Source: Amaurobius ferox (taxonomy: Eukaryota > Arthropoda > Arachnida > Araneae > Amaurobiidae). From it: a DNA stretch of 64,000 bases. The position numbers and the translations under genes are program-made. The notes beneath the pieces were generated by a model. It was given only the letters and a program-made list of their open reading frames with translations, ran no database searches and had not been told where the DNA came from. Positions 10,614 to 21,391 of the stretch are shown here, piece by piece (position 1 is the stretch's first letter; each line of letters opens with the position of its first letter). The DNA lies in assembly GCA_951213105.1 (NCBI GenBank), contig OX578142.1:8976149-9040148 (forward strand), read 5' to 3'.

Positions 10614-11545
10614 ATGCACTACCTGACACAGAAAAAGCAACACCACGGAGCTTTGGCCATATAATTATACAAATTGCGATACAAACGCAGCTGGCCGTGG
10701 CCGATGTATGTAAATGATATGCAAGTAGATCAGGTGATTAGAGTGGGGACAATAGGAATGAAAATGGCAGATGAGCCAACTACTGTCTGTCGCCTATGGA
10801 AACCTACTTTTTATTTCAGAAGACATATGCCTGGAGAGATGCCTGGCCAACGCTGCTGAAGTCTATTTCAAACAATTGGACGATCGTGCGATGGGATTCA
10901 TTTCAGGTCTAAGTATGGTAGAATGGTCATAACGGCACTGAAACACACGCAGATGTGTTTACTGTTCAAAGGATTTGGAGAAAATAGATTGAAGAAGGGC
11001 ATGTGAATTGTCGCAGTGGACAATTGTGTCCATTCAGAAGTACGTCAGCACACATTGATAGACACATTCGAAGGCATGCGGTGACGGTATCACAAATGAC
11101 AACTGTCACAAATGACAACATTGCAGAATTTGCAGGGTACATTGGATGTTCCAATATCAGCGAGAACAGCTTCTCAACGATTGGCCGAAAGCTGCTTGCA
11201 CTCAAACCATCCTTTACGAAGACTCACATTGACGACAAGACACTGATGTGAGAGATTGCAATGGTGTCAGATATGTCAAAGCTTCCTAGATGACTGAATG
11301 GAACAGGGTAGTGTTCAGCGATGTGTCTTGGTTCTGCTTGTCAAATGACAGTCATCATGTGAGAATCTGGAGACGACATGGAAACAGATCTAATCCTGCT
11401 GTGACTGTTGAACGCCATACTGCTTGACAATGTGGCATTATGGTTTGGGGTGCGTTGATAGCCAGTCACCTCTGGTTCACATCAGATACAATGGCAGCAC
11501 AATATGTGGATGATATGCTGTGGTCGGTTGGTGACCATTTTTGAA
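10614..11545 (+). pseudogene. Tc1-like transposon with decayed transposase
   Basis: The left end is CTGACACAGAAAAAGCAACACC, the style of a Tc1/mariner terminus in arthropods. Downstream, in shifting frames, are an HTH-like region (11050-11230), then W-N-R-V-V-F-S-D, V-R-I-W-R-R and C-G-I-M-V-W-G-A, which surround the second aspartate of Tc1 DDE transposases. Stops and frameshifts break the frame, and the homology ends abruptly near 11540 before the final catalytic residue, so the element is both decayed and 3'-truncated. Confidence 0.75.
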
Positions 11546-14500
11546 AGTCGTCTTTTCCAAAACAATTTTATTATCCCAAACAATTTTATTATTTCTTCCA
11601 AACAATTGAATTATTATATAACATAAATTAAGAAAATATTACTAACAATCTTTAATCTCTTCTGGTTCAATCTAATATTTACGAGCAGAACATAAGTTTA
11701 CAGCATATCAACAAGTCGCTAACTAAAGTGATTCCATCACAAAACACAAAGGGTCCTAATTAAAATTACTTTAGAATATTTATTACACTTTAGCAAGTCC
11801 CTTGTTTTTACAAACAATCATTTTCACAAATCATTAAATAAATTGACAGAATTTAGAAAATGAAATCTGCATACGCATTTTTTGTCTTACAATAATATTA
11901 AAACAACTTAATGTAAAGCTTTGGCTTGGATGGTAGAGAACTAGCAGTCTTCACAAATAAGGTCTTTGGTTCAAATCCAAGTGAATACTTAAATTTTACA
12001 ACTCATGCCGCCATCTGTTGCTACCATAACCAGAAACTAAGAATTACGTGAAAATTATAAATGAAAATTGTAGATAAATATTGGCATCTTGCGACATTAA
12101 ATAGTACAAGCTACTATTACAGCATTAAATTAACTTCCTCCATTAATAATGCACTGTATATCATTGTGATGACGAGAAAAATAAAGACAAATAATAAAAA
12201 TGCATTTAACATAAATATTGAAACTTAAATTTGCTGCAAACATCTTCAGTGTATAAAAGCAATAAAATAAGATAATTAACAAATTTCTAAAACATCTGAT
12301 AAAATAAGTATTTTATGTACATGCAGTAATACAATGACCCGATTCATAACTGTCTAAAATGCTAATTCAAAATTAGCCGAAATTTAGAGCATCTGTGTAT
12401 GTCTATTTTACAACTTCTGAGTATTATATAATCATGTGCACATCAATAATTTTATTTACAATTGTTTCTTAATGTGAATACTCCTATGCAACAATGCCTT
12501 TTGCATTTTTTTTAGCAAATGTTCTATTTTGATGAAATTCTGCAAAACACTTTCTGGCTTGATTTTCAGTTTTTTTTGGCAAATAATTAAAAATATTAAT
12601 TTTTATAAATTATTCTTTCAAAAATGCTAAAGGTTTCCTACAGAAAAAAGAAACTATTAGATGACAACAATGATTTTGAGGAATGTGAATTAGGTGGAGA
12701 AAAACTCTGTACAGTAGCATGTGTTTTAATTATTTAGACAATATGTTTTAATATTTTCATAACAATTGTGCCTTTGGAAAAATTTCTATCATATAACTTT
12801 TATTTTTAACACCATATGCATTGATTGCTACCTACTTTTGTATTTTCTAATAGATATTTCCTCTGGAATAAAAATCTTCTGTTCCAGAAAATAATCTTCA
12901 TTCATGTGAACGAGTATTTTAAAATATAGTTTAAAATGCAGTACCATAAATGCTAAAAATTTCAGAAAAGATGCTACTTAATGTAATAGTCTGACTTGGT
13001 AAAACATTCAAACTTCCTGATAATTACATTTTTGCATGCATAGTCAAATAAGGAACTGGTAAGTGACTACCTGTAGAGTAATATTTCTAAATTCACTAAC
13101 TTCTTGCAGGTTCCATATAATATATAATTTACTCAAAGTTGATACTTTATATTTGATGCAAAGCTGTTCTACAGCGTTTATTTGCAAAATTGCTTCAACA
13201 AGGCAATTGTGAATCCATTTCTTCCCTTACATTACATACAAATATTCAAAGCTCTATAACTATATAATTAGTTCTGGGACTCTTTTCTTGAACCCGAAAA
13301 CAAGTAATCTTTATTGCATTTATCCCTTTTCTCATAAATTTAGAAGGTAAAAGAGTAAATATAAAGCCTAATCCACATGTGAAGTTTCCGATATTGTTTC
13401 TGCAGTTCAAAATAAAGACTCTTCACCTACCTCCTAGTCTTGCTTCAATTACCTTATGGCACATAAACTTGTTATGTTGCAGTTAATGTTTATAAATAAA
13501 GTGCATTCGAAGGTCAGTCTCAACTTAAATTTAGGTTTAAAGATAACACAAACATTACAAACCATAATTGTATTTTTTACACGCCATTTCCTAAATTTTA
13601 GTTTTTATTTAGCAAACAATATTCAGCAATCCTGTTCCCAAGCAACATTAAGCAATCAACCATGCTGATAAGACAAGATTATAAAGAAAAGTTGTATACC
13701 CTAACTGTAAACATGAAAATTCATAACTTTCGCTTAATAGCAAGTGGCCAGTATGTAGTTTTAAGCTTAATGGCCACTATTGCAGAATTTTAGTAAAATC
13801 CATAAGTATGGTTATACATAATAAGGGCCTGATTATGTACTGAGGTGAGTGATGTCTATTTTCTGGACTACCTAACTGGAACATTTAGTTTACATTAAGT
13901 GTTACAATAACTGATAACATTAGCCGAATAAATCTACCATTCATGATTACAATAAGCTCTATTGTATCGGAGTTGAAAAAAAAACCACCTTAATTTAGGA
14001 AGAGATAGCCTACTTGAGTTTTTGTGCGTTTCTCCGTTTGTTTCTGAATTTTTGTTTTAGTACTGGTTCGGTATTATGCATGTTTTGAAATTAAAATAAA
14101 TTAACCATGTTTTCCTAATTATTATCATAAATATCTTTTAGATAAATGGTAAATATCAACATTAAAATTATGATCAATAGTAAATAAGAGCAAGAACAAT
14201 TTCATTTATTAATCAATAATATAAAAGTTATTGCCAATTATCCCTCTCCTAAGAGAATGTAAACATAAATGGTTATATGGTGCAAGTTTTGTAAATGTAT
14301 TCTACTAGTGAGTTTTCTATCCTTTTAAGAAGGAAAACAGTTTCCATATCAATTCTGCATTATATATTATACATGTGTAATATCAATATACCTTATACCA
14401 AATACAACCTGCAAATCTTGTGCACATTAAAACAAATTCTTGTTAAAAATTTATTTGTATTAAATTTAACATATAAATAAACGTAATACAACAAAAAAAC

Positions 14501-14669
14501 TGAATTTCAGGCAAAGAAAATTTATATTTGGTGATTGTGTAGAGAGGAAATATACACAACCCTTGTATATGAAGGTAAAAAAAAAATGAAATTGCCTTTT
14601 TTATATTAAAATTTATGCAACAATTTCATAACAATTGCAGCTGAAGAATTATAGATAGATTCATAGAGG
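11546..14669. other. AT-rich non-coding stretch
   Basis: Nothing resembling a gene or transposon terminus was found apart from the candidate exon at 12644-12737. Open frames of 60-70 codons at 13456 and 14295 have low-complexity composition and no splice or family support. Confidence 0.45.
12644..12737 (+). CDS. possible 3'-terminal exon of unknown gene
   Basis: After an acceptor-like TTTCCTACAG, one frame stays open for 30 codons to TAG. The composition is acidic/hydrophilic (L-L-D-D-N-N-D-F-E-E-C-E-L-G-G-E-K), unlike random AT-rich translation. An AATAAA follows at 12867. There is no family match and no partner exon, so this is a weak candidate. Confidence 0.2.
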
Positions 14670-14671
14670 TA

Positions 14672-17070
14672 CAGTGGAATCTCATTACAACGAATTTCTA
14701 GGGACCGCAGTAAAAATTCGTTATTTTGAAAACTTAAGTTAAAGTGAAAATTTAAAATGGGGGGCATTTAAAAAATTGAAGGTATAGGAAAAAACATAAT
14801 GAAACCATATTATATGCTACGATATATTTTAAATTATATACAAATACAACTATTTCGGTTTTTTGTTGTCATTAATCAAAGATGCATTTTAGAATAAAGA
14901 AGAATAAATTTATCACACATATATTTAAATTACGTAATTGTATTGATTGTAGCAGTAGATTCTTTATGTGAAGTGTGAAGCATAATATAAAGCAAATCAA
15001 ACATACCTAAAACTGCAAGTGGCCTTATTTCCAGGATAAGAAAAATCAATAACATATTCGAAAAATAGTCAGAAATTTTTGTTTGCACTGGAAGTGATAA
15101 AGAGTGTTTGTTAACAGTTTTCGATATCGCTTAACGAATAAAAATATTCAGTAACAGTTTTTTGCTGAGCTAAAATTCGATATTTGAAAGGACTGTTTGA
15201 AAAGACACTGGAGGGTCATCTGGTACACATTCATCATTGCCACTCATCACCTTCATCATCTTTTATGTCTTCGCAGTTGCTACTATCAAGACTAGCTATA
15301 ATATTACTAGTTGTCAAGTCTGAACATATAAAAGCTTACTCATTGTATCCAACATAATCAGAAGGTGATATTGTTAAAGGAAAATTAAGCTCTTTGGACG
15401 CTGTAGCTCATAGATCTTTAGGAAAATCGACAGCTGTAGAATCCTAAAACAAATATATCATTCTTATCACATTCTAAAGAGAATACCCAACTTCTTCTAA
15501 CAGTTCTGGATTATAGACTGGGACATATTTTGTCAAGCAACAAATATCATTGCAATGGCTTGTCTGAGGTTAATTGCCATACTAGTACTCATCATTCAAG
15601 TTCGCAAGTATTTTTTCAACAAGTAGTCAACGAAAATGAATTTAAACATTTTTTTATGATACCCTGATCGAGAGGCTGTAAAATTGAAATGCAGTTAGCA
15701 GGAATATTTTTTGTTATCCAGGCTCAGGTGTTGTTTTTGTAATTGCAGAGAAGCGATGAAACATTTTTAAAACAATGAGGTTTTGCGGATTTTCCAATCA
15801 CTAGTGGGGTTAGTTTTTCTGTGCCAGTTGCATTACAACAAAAGAGAACTGAGATGCAAACTTTTGATTTTTTTCCACCTTTACACTGTTCGCCTTATTT
15901 CGCCATAGTACGATTTGGTGGCAGCTGGTAGAAAAAGGCTATCTCATTAGCATTAAATATGTCTTCAGGTTCATAATCTTCCAAAATTTCCAGCAGTTTG
16001 TCTTCTTTCCATTCATGTGCAGCCGATAAATCAGTACATTTTTCATCTCCACTGACTTGTTTTCATGTTATTCCATATCTTTCATGGAAATGAAACAACC
16101 ATGCAGAACTAGCATCAAATTCTTTTACTTTCACAACTTCTGCAAATTCTTTCGCATTAGTTTGTATCATTGACATAAAAACAGGAATATTTTTTGGTCG
16201 AACATCTGCACACAGCTTCATCAATGTTTTAATGATTTCCTAAACAGTCTTTTCCTGTCGGGACACAAAACAGACTGCTCAGAAAGTTTTAAAATTTTGT
16301 TCTTTTTTTTAAAATCGCAGATAATGTAGAAGCAGCAATCCCACATTCCTTTGCAATATCAACTTGCTTTCTTCCGGATTGTACTGCTTCCAAAATTTCA
16401 ACTTTTTCTTTTAAACAGAACTAACTGCTTTCACTTCTTTCGGACATTTTAAATCAGAAACAGAAAAGTACAGCTGTACAGCCAAATAAACTAACTACAG
16501 TACATGTTTAATGTACTCAACAATACTGCTAATCTCAATTTTCTTATCAGTTCATATATGAAAGAATTTTCAGGGAAAATAATCACATGTCCCCCCCCCC
16601 CCCCGGATGCATTATCTATACACCTGGTCATGTAGACAAAAATATCTAGATAAGGGGTGGTTGCTTCAGAAACCCCTTTCAGTTGCACATTTATTTCCAA
16701 AAGGATTATAATTATGAAATACCCTACTTAAAAAGTATATCTTTCCTTTAAAAATAAACAACTTTATTGCAAGTAAAAATAGAAAGGAGTATTAAATGTT
16801 ATCATAGTGAAATATTAAAATGCAACGTTATACAAGAAGGCTAAAATAACGGTGGGATGTTATTTCTCAAATTTTACAACTTTTAGATCTAGAAAGGGGT
16901 TTCTGAGGTAAAATGAAAGAAAAAAATTCGTTAATGTGAAAAAATAAATGCTTTCATAGTTTAAATTCATTCGTTAATGTGAAAATATTTAATGAGGAAA
17001 GAATAGGAATTTTTTCAAAACATCGCGCAATATTCGTTAAACTGGTGTTCGTTGTAACGAGATTCCACTG
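14672..17070. mobile_element. Tigger/pogo-like DNA transposon, complete ends
   Basis: The termini are inverted: CAGTGGAATCTCATTACAAC at the left and GTTGTAACGAGATTCCACTG at the right. Both sides carry the TA target duplication (14670-14671 and 17071-17072). The 2.4-kb length and the coding strand (minus) fit Tigger elements of the Tc1/mariner superfamily. Subterminal blocks (AAATTCGTTA, AATTCGTTAATGTGAA) also repeat at both ends. The transposase within is decayed (separate entry). Confidence 0.9.
15150..16447 (-). pseudogene. Tigger/pogo transposase, decayed
   Basis: Starts at ATG 16447-16445. The N-terminus shows the CENP-B-type HTH: K-E-K-V-E-I-L-E, then G-R-K-Q-V-D-I-A-K-E-C-G-I-A-A-S-T. 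Towards the 3' end it has P-H-C-F-K-N-V and C-I-S-I-L-Q-P-L-D-Q-G-I, the LQPLDQG landmark of pogo/Tigger DDE domains. In between is a basic G-G-K-K-S-K stretch with the second-strand region (V-I-G-K-S-A-K-P). Several stops and frameshifts interrupt the frame, so it cannot encode an active enzyme. Confidence 0.8.
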
Positions 17071-17759
17071 TATACAAAAGAATAAAACCATAAAATGAAA
17101 ACTAACAAAAAATATAAAATGTTATTTTGTATAGCATTGTGAAAAGAAACACTGATATTAATAGATCGAATTCATTTAAAAAAATGAGTCCGTCCTTCAT
17201 TCATGTTTTTTCCAAATTTAATGCAATGGGATTTGATCGTTGCCTCGCATTTACAGCGTAAACAGCAGATTGAATCATGCTATTTCGAATGTAAATTCGG
17301 AACATAAAACGATCTTAAATGTTTAAAAATTGTGAATCTCTATAAAATATTCGTCATATTATAATTAATTTCTTTATATTGCTTTGTTAAAAAGTACGGC
17401 AGAATTAGAGGTATAGTTGAGACACTTTTGTCGATCGGGAAATCCGGGAATGTTTTGAATGGATGTTACGGCCAAATACACCTACAGTATGAAACATAGG
17501 CTACAAAAAAAAATGCACTTTTTACAACAAAAGCATAAAAACTTTTATACGTATAGAAAATAAAAACTTACTTACTTTGTACTTTAGTTGGAATACCATG
17601 CGGTGCACCTATGAATTCAAACAAGCCAAGCCTAACCAGTAACCGGTACGGTAGAGGAAGCACCGAATCACAAAGCCACGCATGCGCGAAAAACTCCATG
17701 CTCCAATAGCGGCGGCGTTTGAGCTGGCTCCTTTCGAAGCTTCCCACAATCATTCCTAA

Positions 17760-17972
17760 AGGAATCCTGTTAGAGTCATTCAGGACGGATCTTTTTAATG
17801 GCTCCTACGCAGGACGTCTCAAGACATCCAACTTAGGATAGGACGCTTTTAGGATCTTTGGGATCATTTTAGGATCTCCTGTGGAAGTCACTGGTTGTCT
17901 GGGGGACTCGAGCTCGGAACCATCCGATTACAAGACTCGCGTCTTATCTGTTATGCTACGGTGCACGTGCCC
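17760..17972 (-). repeat. GGATC-rich repeat and tRNA-like SINE head
   Basis: 17760-17890 is built of TTTAGGATCTTTGGGATC words related to the minisatellite at 6240-6760. 17902-17972 on the minus strand is the tRNA-like head of the SINE seen complete at 40841-41009: GGGCACGTGCACC start, A-box-like GCATAACAGATAAGACGCG, and T-arm-like GTTCCGAGCTCGAGTCCC. The SINE body is missing here. Confidence 0.55.
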
Positions 17973-18815
17973 AGTAGATTCTTAGTATCGAAATGATGAT
18001 TGTGAAAATAGAGGGAAGATAGAATATTTTTCGCTCAATGAACAGATTGAATAGTGATGTATTTTATAAAGGGATTTCGGTGCGCTTCAAAACAGAATGT
18101 TAAGTTACGAACTGAATATAAAATTGTGTTGTGAATTATAAGACTATGATTTTTTAAAACAAATTGAATACGGATTTCCAATGAACACAAAAATTGTATT
18201 AAGTGGATTCTAACACTACGATTTTTTTTATTTTATTTTTAAACGAATTGAATACTCAAGTATAACGTTTTCAAAATTGTGTTAAGTGAATAGGATTCAA
18301 CCCTTTTAAAAACATGAATGTAATACTTAGTTAAAATTGTATTAAGTGATATATACCAATGTGATTTTTTAAAAATAAATCTAACAGCATATATCGAAAT
18401 GATTTCGAATGTTTAAAAACAAAAATATAATAGATTACGGATTTCCAGTGAACACAAAAATTGTGTTAAGTGAACAAGATTCAACCTTTTTATGTGTTGT
18501 GCACTTAAAAACAAATTTAAACGCATCATACTTAGCTAAAATTAAGTGAACAAGATTTAACCCTTTTAAGTGTGTACTTAAAAACAAATTTATACACGTA
18601 CAAAATATATTTGGCAAGTTTTAAAATAGCGCATTATACTTAGCTAAAATTAAGTGAACAAGATTCGACCATTCCAGGATATATACCAATGTGATTTTTT
18701 AAAAATAAATCTAACTATCGAAATGATTTTTTTTTATAAAAATAATAATGAAATGATTTCGAATGAAAATTGGAACTCACATGCCACGTCTTCACAGCTT
18801 GGTGTCCACACTGCA
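17973..18815. repeat. AT-rich dispersed repeat block (third copy)
   Basis: Closely matches 41010-42120 and 43749-44860. It contains internal subrepeats based on AAGTGAACAAGATTCAACCC and TTTTAAGTGTGTACTTAAAAAC. It ends at GGTGTCCACACTGC, which is the empty insertion site of the CACAGA element described at 42135 and 44874. Confidence 0.75.
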
Positions 18816-18819
18816 AATG

Positions 18820-18905
18820 AGTTATAACCACAATATTAAAATGAGCTTATATCTATGACATCAGCATTTTAAGCTGTTGCCACCTATTTTTTATTATAGT
18901 ATATT
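18820..18905 (-). repeat. single inverted copy of the 98-bp repeat
   Basis: Contains, on the minus strand, GGCAACAGCTTAAAATGCTG followed by a CATAGATATAAG-like run, matching one unit of the tandem repeat at 31872-32170. Confidence 0.65.
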
Positions 18906-19043
18906 TTAATAACTGAATATTTTAAGGGTCTGATACTAAATAAACAAGTTTGAATGAGATTGATATATAATTTCAAATGTATATTCGATTTTTTTTTTAA
19001 TATATGCTTTAATTTTTTTTATGTGTTGTAAAATTTAGTTTTC

Positions 19044-19122
19044 GTGCCGGGGTTCGAACCCGGAACTAAAAAGCATCCATGGACCAGTTGGTGAACGCTC
19101 GGCCAACTGCTCCATAGACGCT
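19044..19122 (-). tRNA. tRNA-like sequence (class II-like), pseudogene or SINE head
   Basis: On the minus strand: A box with TTGGCCGAGCG and a perfect five-pair T arm (CCGGG-TTCGAAC-CCCGG). The acceptor stem (GCGTCTA start) does not pair well with the 3' side, and the D/anticodon region carries an extra CCAACTGG inverted block. It resembles a Ser/Leu-type tRNA but is probably a tRNA-derived repeat head. It lies 110 bp upstream of the Polinton-like cassette. Confidence 0.45.
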
Positions 19123-19231
19123 TGATAACAATTTGCTATTTAACCTTCTCTACCATATTTAAACTAGCGGCGCCCTCTATTGGCAGAGAACTTTATTATT
19201 TATTCAATAATTTTTTTTTTAATTTAGCGAG

Positions 19232-19423
19232 ATGAAGTGTGTGACATTTTCGGATTACGTACACATTGTGTACATACCCCACGATGAAGATCGCAAAGGA
19301 TTCTGGGAGATTGATGCATATCGATTTAAAGATAGAATATTAAGATTTGAAAAATTATTTTCATGTGTTTATAAGAAGAATAAAACAGAGGAACGTCTCA
19401 TTTCGAAAGATGGCTTCGCGTGA
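19232..19423 (+). CDS. PPP1R15/GADD34-like small protein (Polinton-associated)
   Basis: A 63-residue ORF. Residues 3-6 (CVTF) sit where PPP1R15 proteins carry the K-V-x-F motif that docks protein phosphatase 1. Residues 19-40 contain E-D-R-K-G-F-W-E, then A at 29, R-F, and D-R-I-L-R-F-E, matching the R-K-G-x-W-E-x-x-A-x-x-R-x-R-F/I-x-x-R-I pattern of the eIF2-alpha-targeting C-terminal module of GADD34/CReP and their viral counterparts. The family directs PP1 to phosphorylated eIF2-alpha and restores translation during stress; that role here is inference from motifs. The 3' end overlaps the next ORF by 14 nt. No upstream exon was found, so it appears to be a stand-alone viral-type gene rather than part of a host PPP1R15 gene. 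Confidence 0.6.
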   Translation: MKCVTFSDYVHIVYIPHDEDRKGFWEIDAYRFKDRILRFEKLFSCVYKKNKTEERLISKDGFA

Positions 19424-19562
19424 AGAGGTTATCGTTACGTGTGTATATTTTTTCTTACTGTTTGTGGTATACATTGTGTCGGAAGTCTTATTAGGAGTGA
19501 CACTACCGAGAAATATTTTATTACATTTGAATGATACTGTCAATATTTCCCTTGCAAGCTGA
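19410..19562 (+). CDS. small single-pass membrane protein
   Basis: A 50-residue ORF from ATG 19410. A short charged N-terminus (A-S-R-E-E) is followed by a hydrophobic helix at residues 7-30 (V-I-V-T-C-V-Y-F-F-L-L-F-V-V-Y-I-V), then a polar tail. It overlaps the preceding ORF by 14 nt, and its TGA overlaps the integrase ATG (TGATG at 19560-19564). Small membrane proteins are common in Polintons and adintoviruses but this one matches no family I recognise. The longer reading from 19347 is less likely because it reads through the upstream gene. Confidence 0.5.
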   Translation: MASREEVIVTCVYFFLLFVVYIVSEVLLGVTLPRNILLHLNDTVNISLAS

Positions 19563-20197
19563 TGGATTTAACATATCAAGACCCCCGACACCCTGCCAGC
19601 TTTGGTGGAGTAGATGCTCTATATCGCGCTCGTCACGGAAAAGTGAGCAAGAAGAATATAAAGGCATGGTTGGAGAGTGTAGACGCCTACACACTGCACA
19701 AGCCTGTTCAACGAAAATTTTTAATGAATCGTGTAATTTTACACGGCATAGACCATCAATGGCAAGTGGATTTAGCCGACATGTCTTCATTGAAAAATCA
19801 TAGTGACGGTTTCCTGTATATTTTAACCTGTATTGACATTTTATCCAAATACGCATGGGCAATACCACTAAAGCAAAAGTGTGGAGCAGATATTTTAGAG
19901 GCTTTTCAAACCATATTCGCAGAACGTATTCCCAAATCATTACAGACAGACCAAGGTACTGAATTTAAAAATAAACAATTTCAGAGGTATTTGAAAGAGA
20001 ATAAAGTGAAGTTTTTTACAACTTTTAACACAACAAAAGCCTCAGTTGTTGAGCGCTTTAATCGGACCTTGAAATCGAAAATGTGGAAATACTTTACCAG
20101 TCAAAATACATATCGTTATTTGGATGTGTTGGATTCGCTCATACACAGTTATAATCACACTTTTCACTCTAGCATTAAGAAAGCCCCGTTGAAGTGA
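19562..20197 (+). CDS. Polinton/adintovirus retroviral-type integrase, core
   Basis: 211 residues starting with D-P-R-H-P-A-S-F-G-G-V-D-A-L-Y, the usual start of Polinton integrases, so the N-terminus is complete. The rve catalytic core is present: D70 in W-Q-V-D-L-A-D, D130 in Q-T-D-Q-G-T-E-F and E164 in V-V-E-R-F-N-R-T-L. This is the D-D-E triad of retroviral-type integrases that insert linear viral or transposon DNA. The reading frame ends at TGA 20195-20197, where a frameshift separates it from its C-terminal chromodomain part. All three catalytic residues are kept, so decay is recent or limited. Confidence 0.9.
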   Translation: MDLTYQDPRHPASFGGVDALYRARHGKVSKKNIKAWLESVDAYTLHKPVQRKFLMNRVILHGIDHQWQVDLADMSSLKNHSDGFLYILTCIDILSKYAWAIPLKQKCGADILEAFQTIFAERIPKSLQTDQGTEFKNKQFQRYLKENKVKFFTTFNTTKASVVERFNRTLKSKMWKYFTSQNTYRYLDVLDSLIHSYNHTFHSSIKKAPLK

Positions 20198-20601
20198 ATA
20201 AGAATAATGAAGCGCAAGTGTGGAATACCCTTTATAGTAATTCTTCTACACGTATCTCAAAATGTATTTTAAACGCGGGAGATGTTGTGCGAGTATCCAA
20301 AGCAAAAATGACCTTTGAAAAGGGATACGAAACAAACTGGTTTGAAGAACTTTTTAAAGTTACAGAATGTGTTAAAAGAGAGCCTGCTGTTTACAGAATT
20401 AAATATTTACTAGGAGAAGAGATTCAAGGAACTTTTTACTTGCAAGAATTGCAGAAAGTGAGAATGAAAGAGGAATATCCGATCGAGCACGTTTTAAAGA
20501 AACGATATCGAAAAAAACATTTGGAATATTTTGTGAAATATCGTGGATACCCTGCCAAGTTTAACCAGTGGATTCCTGCATCTCATTTATCCACATTATA
20601 A
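20194..20601 (+). pseudogene. integrase C-terminal part with chromodomain, frameshifted
   Basis: Continues the integrase in another frame: N-K-N-N-E-A-Q-V-W follows the core as in the family. An SH3-like segment (G-D-V-V-R-V, then F-E-K-G-Y, W-F-E-E-L-F) spans residues 29-57. Residues 96-133 form a chromodomain with E-Y-F-V-K-Y-R-G-Y-P and N-Q-W-I-P-A-S-H-L. The chromodomain is thought to steer integration to particular chromatin. A single-nucleotide loss near 20194 explains the break. No independent start is expected. Confidence 0.75.
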
Positions 20602-20604
20602 AAG
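20597..20604 (+). promoter_or_regulatory. TATA box for the capsid-like gene
   Basis: TATAAAAG overlaps the stop codon of the chromodomain ORF (TAA 20599-20601) and lies 36 bp upstream of the next ATG (20640). The consensus sequence and tight spacing suggest a separate promoter for the downstream virion gene. Not tested. Confidence 0.45.
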
Positions 20605-20639
20605 AGGGGAACTTTACATTTAAAAAATCATTCGCCAAG

Positions 20640-21391
20640 ATGAGTTTCTACGTGACACTACCGAGCGACAGCTCGATGAGTTTTTTCCCGGAGAATAAAA
20701 TTTCACATCTTATTACAAGATTGCCCGCCCCTATAGAGCTAAAGGGCGCATGGGAGATAGGCCTAACAGAGTTTTATCCGCATACCTGGATGAATATCAC
20801 TGCTCAGAACAATTTTATTGGATTTGATCTAGGTGATGGGAAAATGATTGGCGAAGAATCCCACCTGGATTTTACGAAACCATTCCCGATGTTTTAAAGG
20901 CTATATTCATTAAAGAACACCAAAACAAGATATTCTTCAATTATAGTCCTATCACGAAACGAGTTCGCATTAAAGTAAAGAACAAGGCAAGAGTGATTTT
21001 ACAAGATGGCCTAGCCCAAGTGTTGGGTTTCGAGCCCATGGTGATTTCTTCAGAATCTGATCATGAAGTGATGAGCGAAGGAATCTATGTAGCAGATGTA
21101 AACGCACATTATCGTGTACTGTTTGTATATTCAGACATTGTAGAACCACAAATTGTGGGCGACGTAGTGGCGCCTCTTTTACGTATCGTTAAAGTCACTG
21201 GAAATGATAGAGAATTGGTTTCCATTAAATTCGATCGACCTCACTACCTACCCGTGAGTAGAAAAATGATCGACACTCTGGAAATCGTTATAAGAACGCA
21301 CACAGGAGCACTGACGCCATTTGAACGCGGAAGCTCATACGTGAAACTACACTTCGCCAAAAGTACCTCTCATAATGTATGTTCCTTATGA
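20640..21391 (+). pseudogene. Polinton/adintovirus capsid-type protein, frameshifted
   Basis: From ATG 20640 the protein begins M-S-F-Y-V-T-L-P-S-D-S-S, then P-E-N-K-I-S, G-A-W-E-I-G-L and P-H-T-W, a start that recurs beside integrases in Polinton-like clusters of many invertebrates. The first frame stops at 20897. The second part resumes at about 20993-21391 with L-G-F-E-P, D-I-V-E-P-Q-I-V-G-D, L-L-R-I-V, D-R-P-H-Y-L-P-V and the terminal T-G-A-L-T-P-F-E-R-G. At least one frameshift lies between 20890 and 20990. It is likely a virion component (penton or minor capsid type); which one cannot be settled by reading. Length, about 240-250 residues in all, is shorter than typical relatives, so an internal deletion is possible. 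Confidence 0.65.

Noticed and set aside
19521..19940. 139-codon minus-strand ORF
   Set aside because: Antisense shadow of the integrase, which has clear catalytic motifs on the plus strand.
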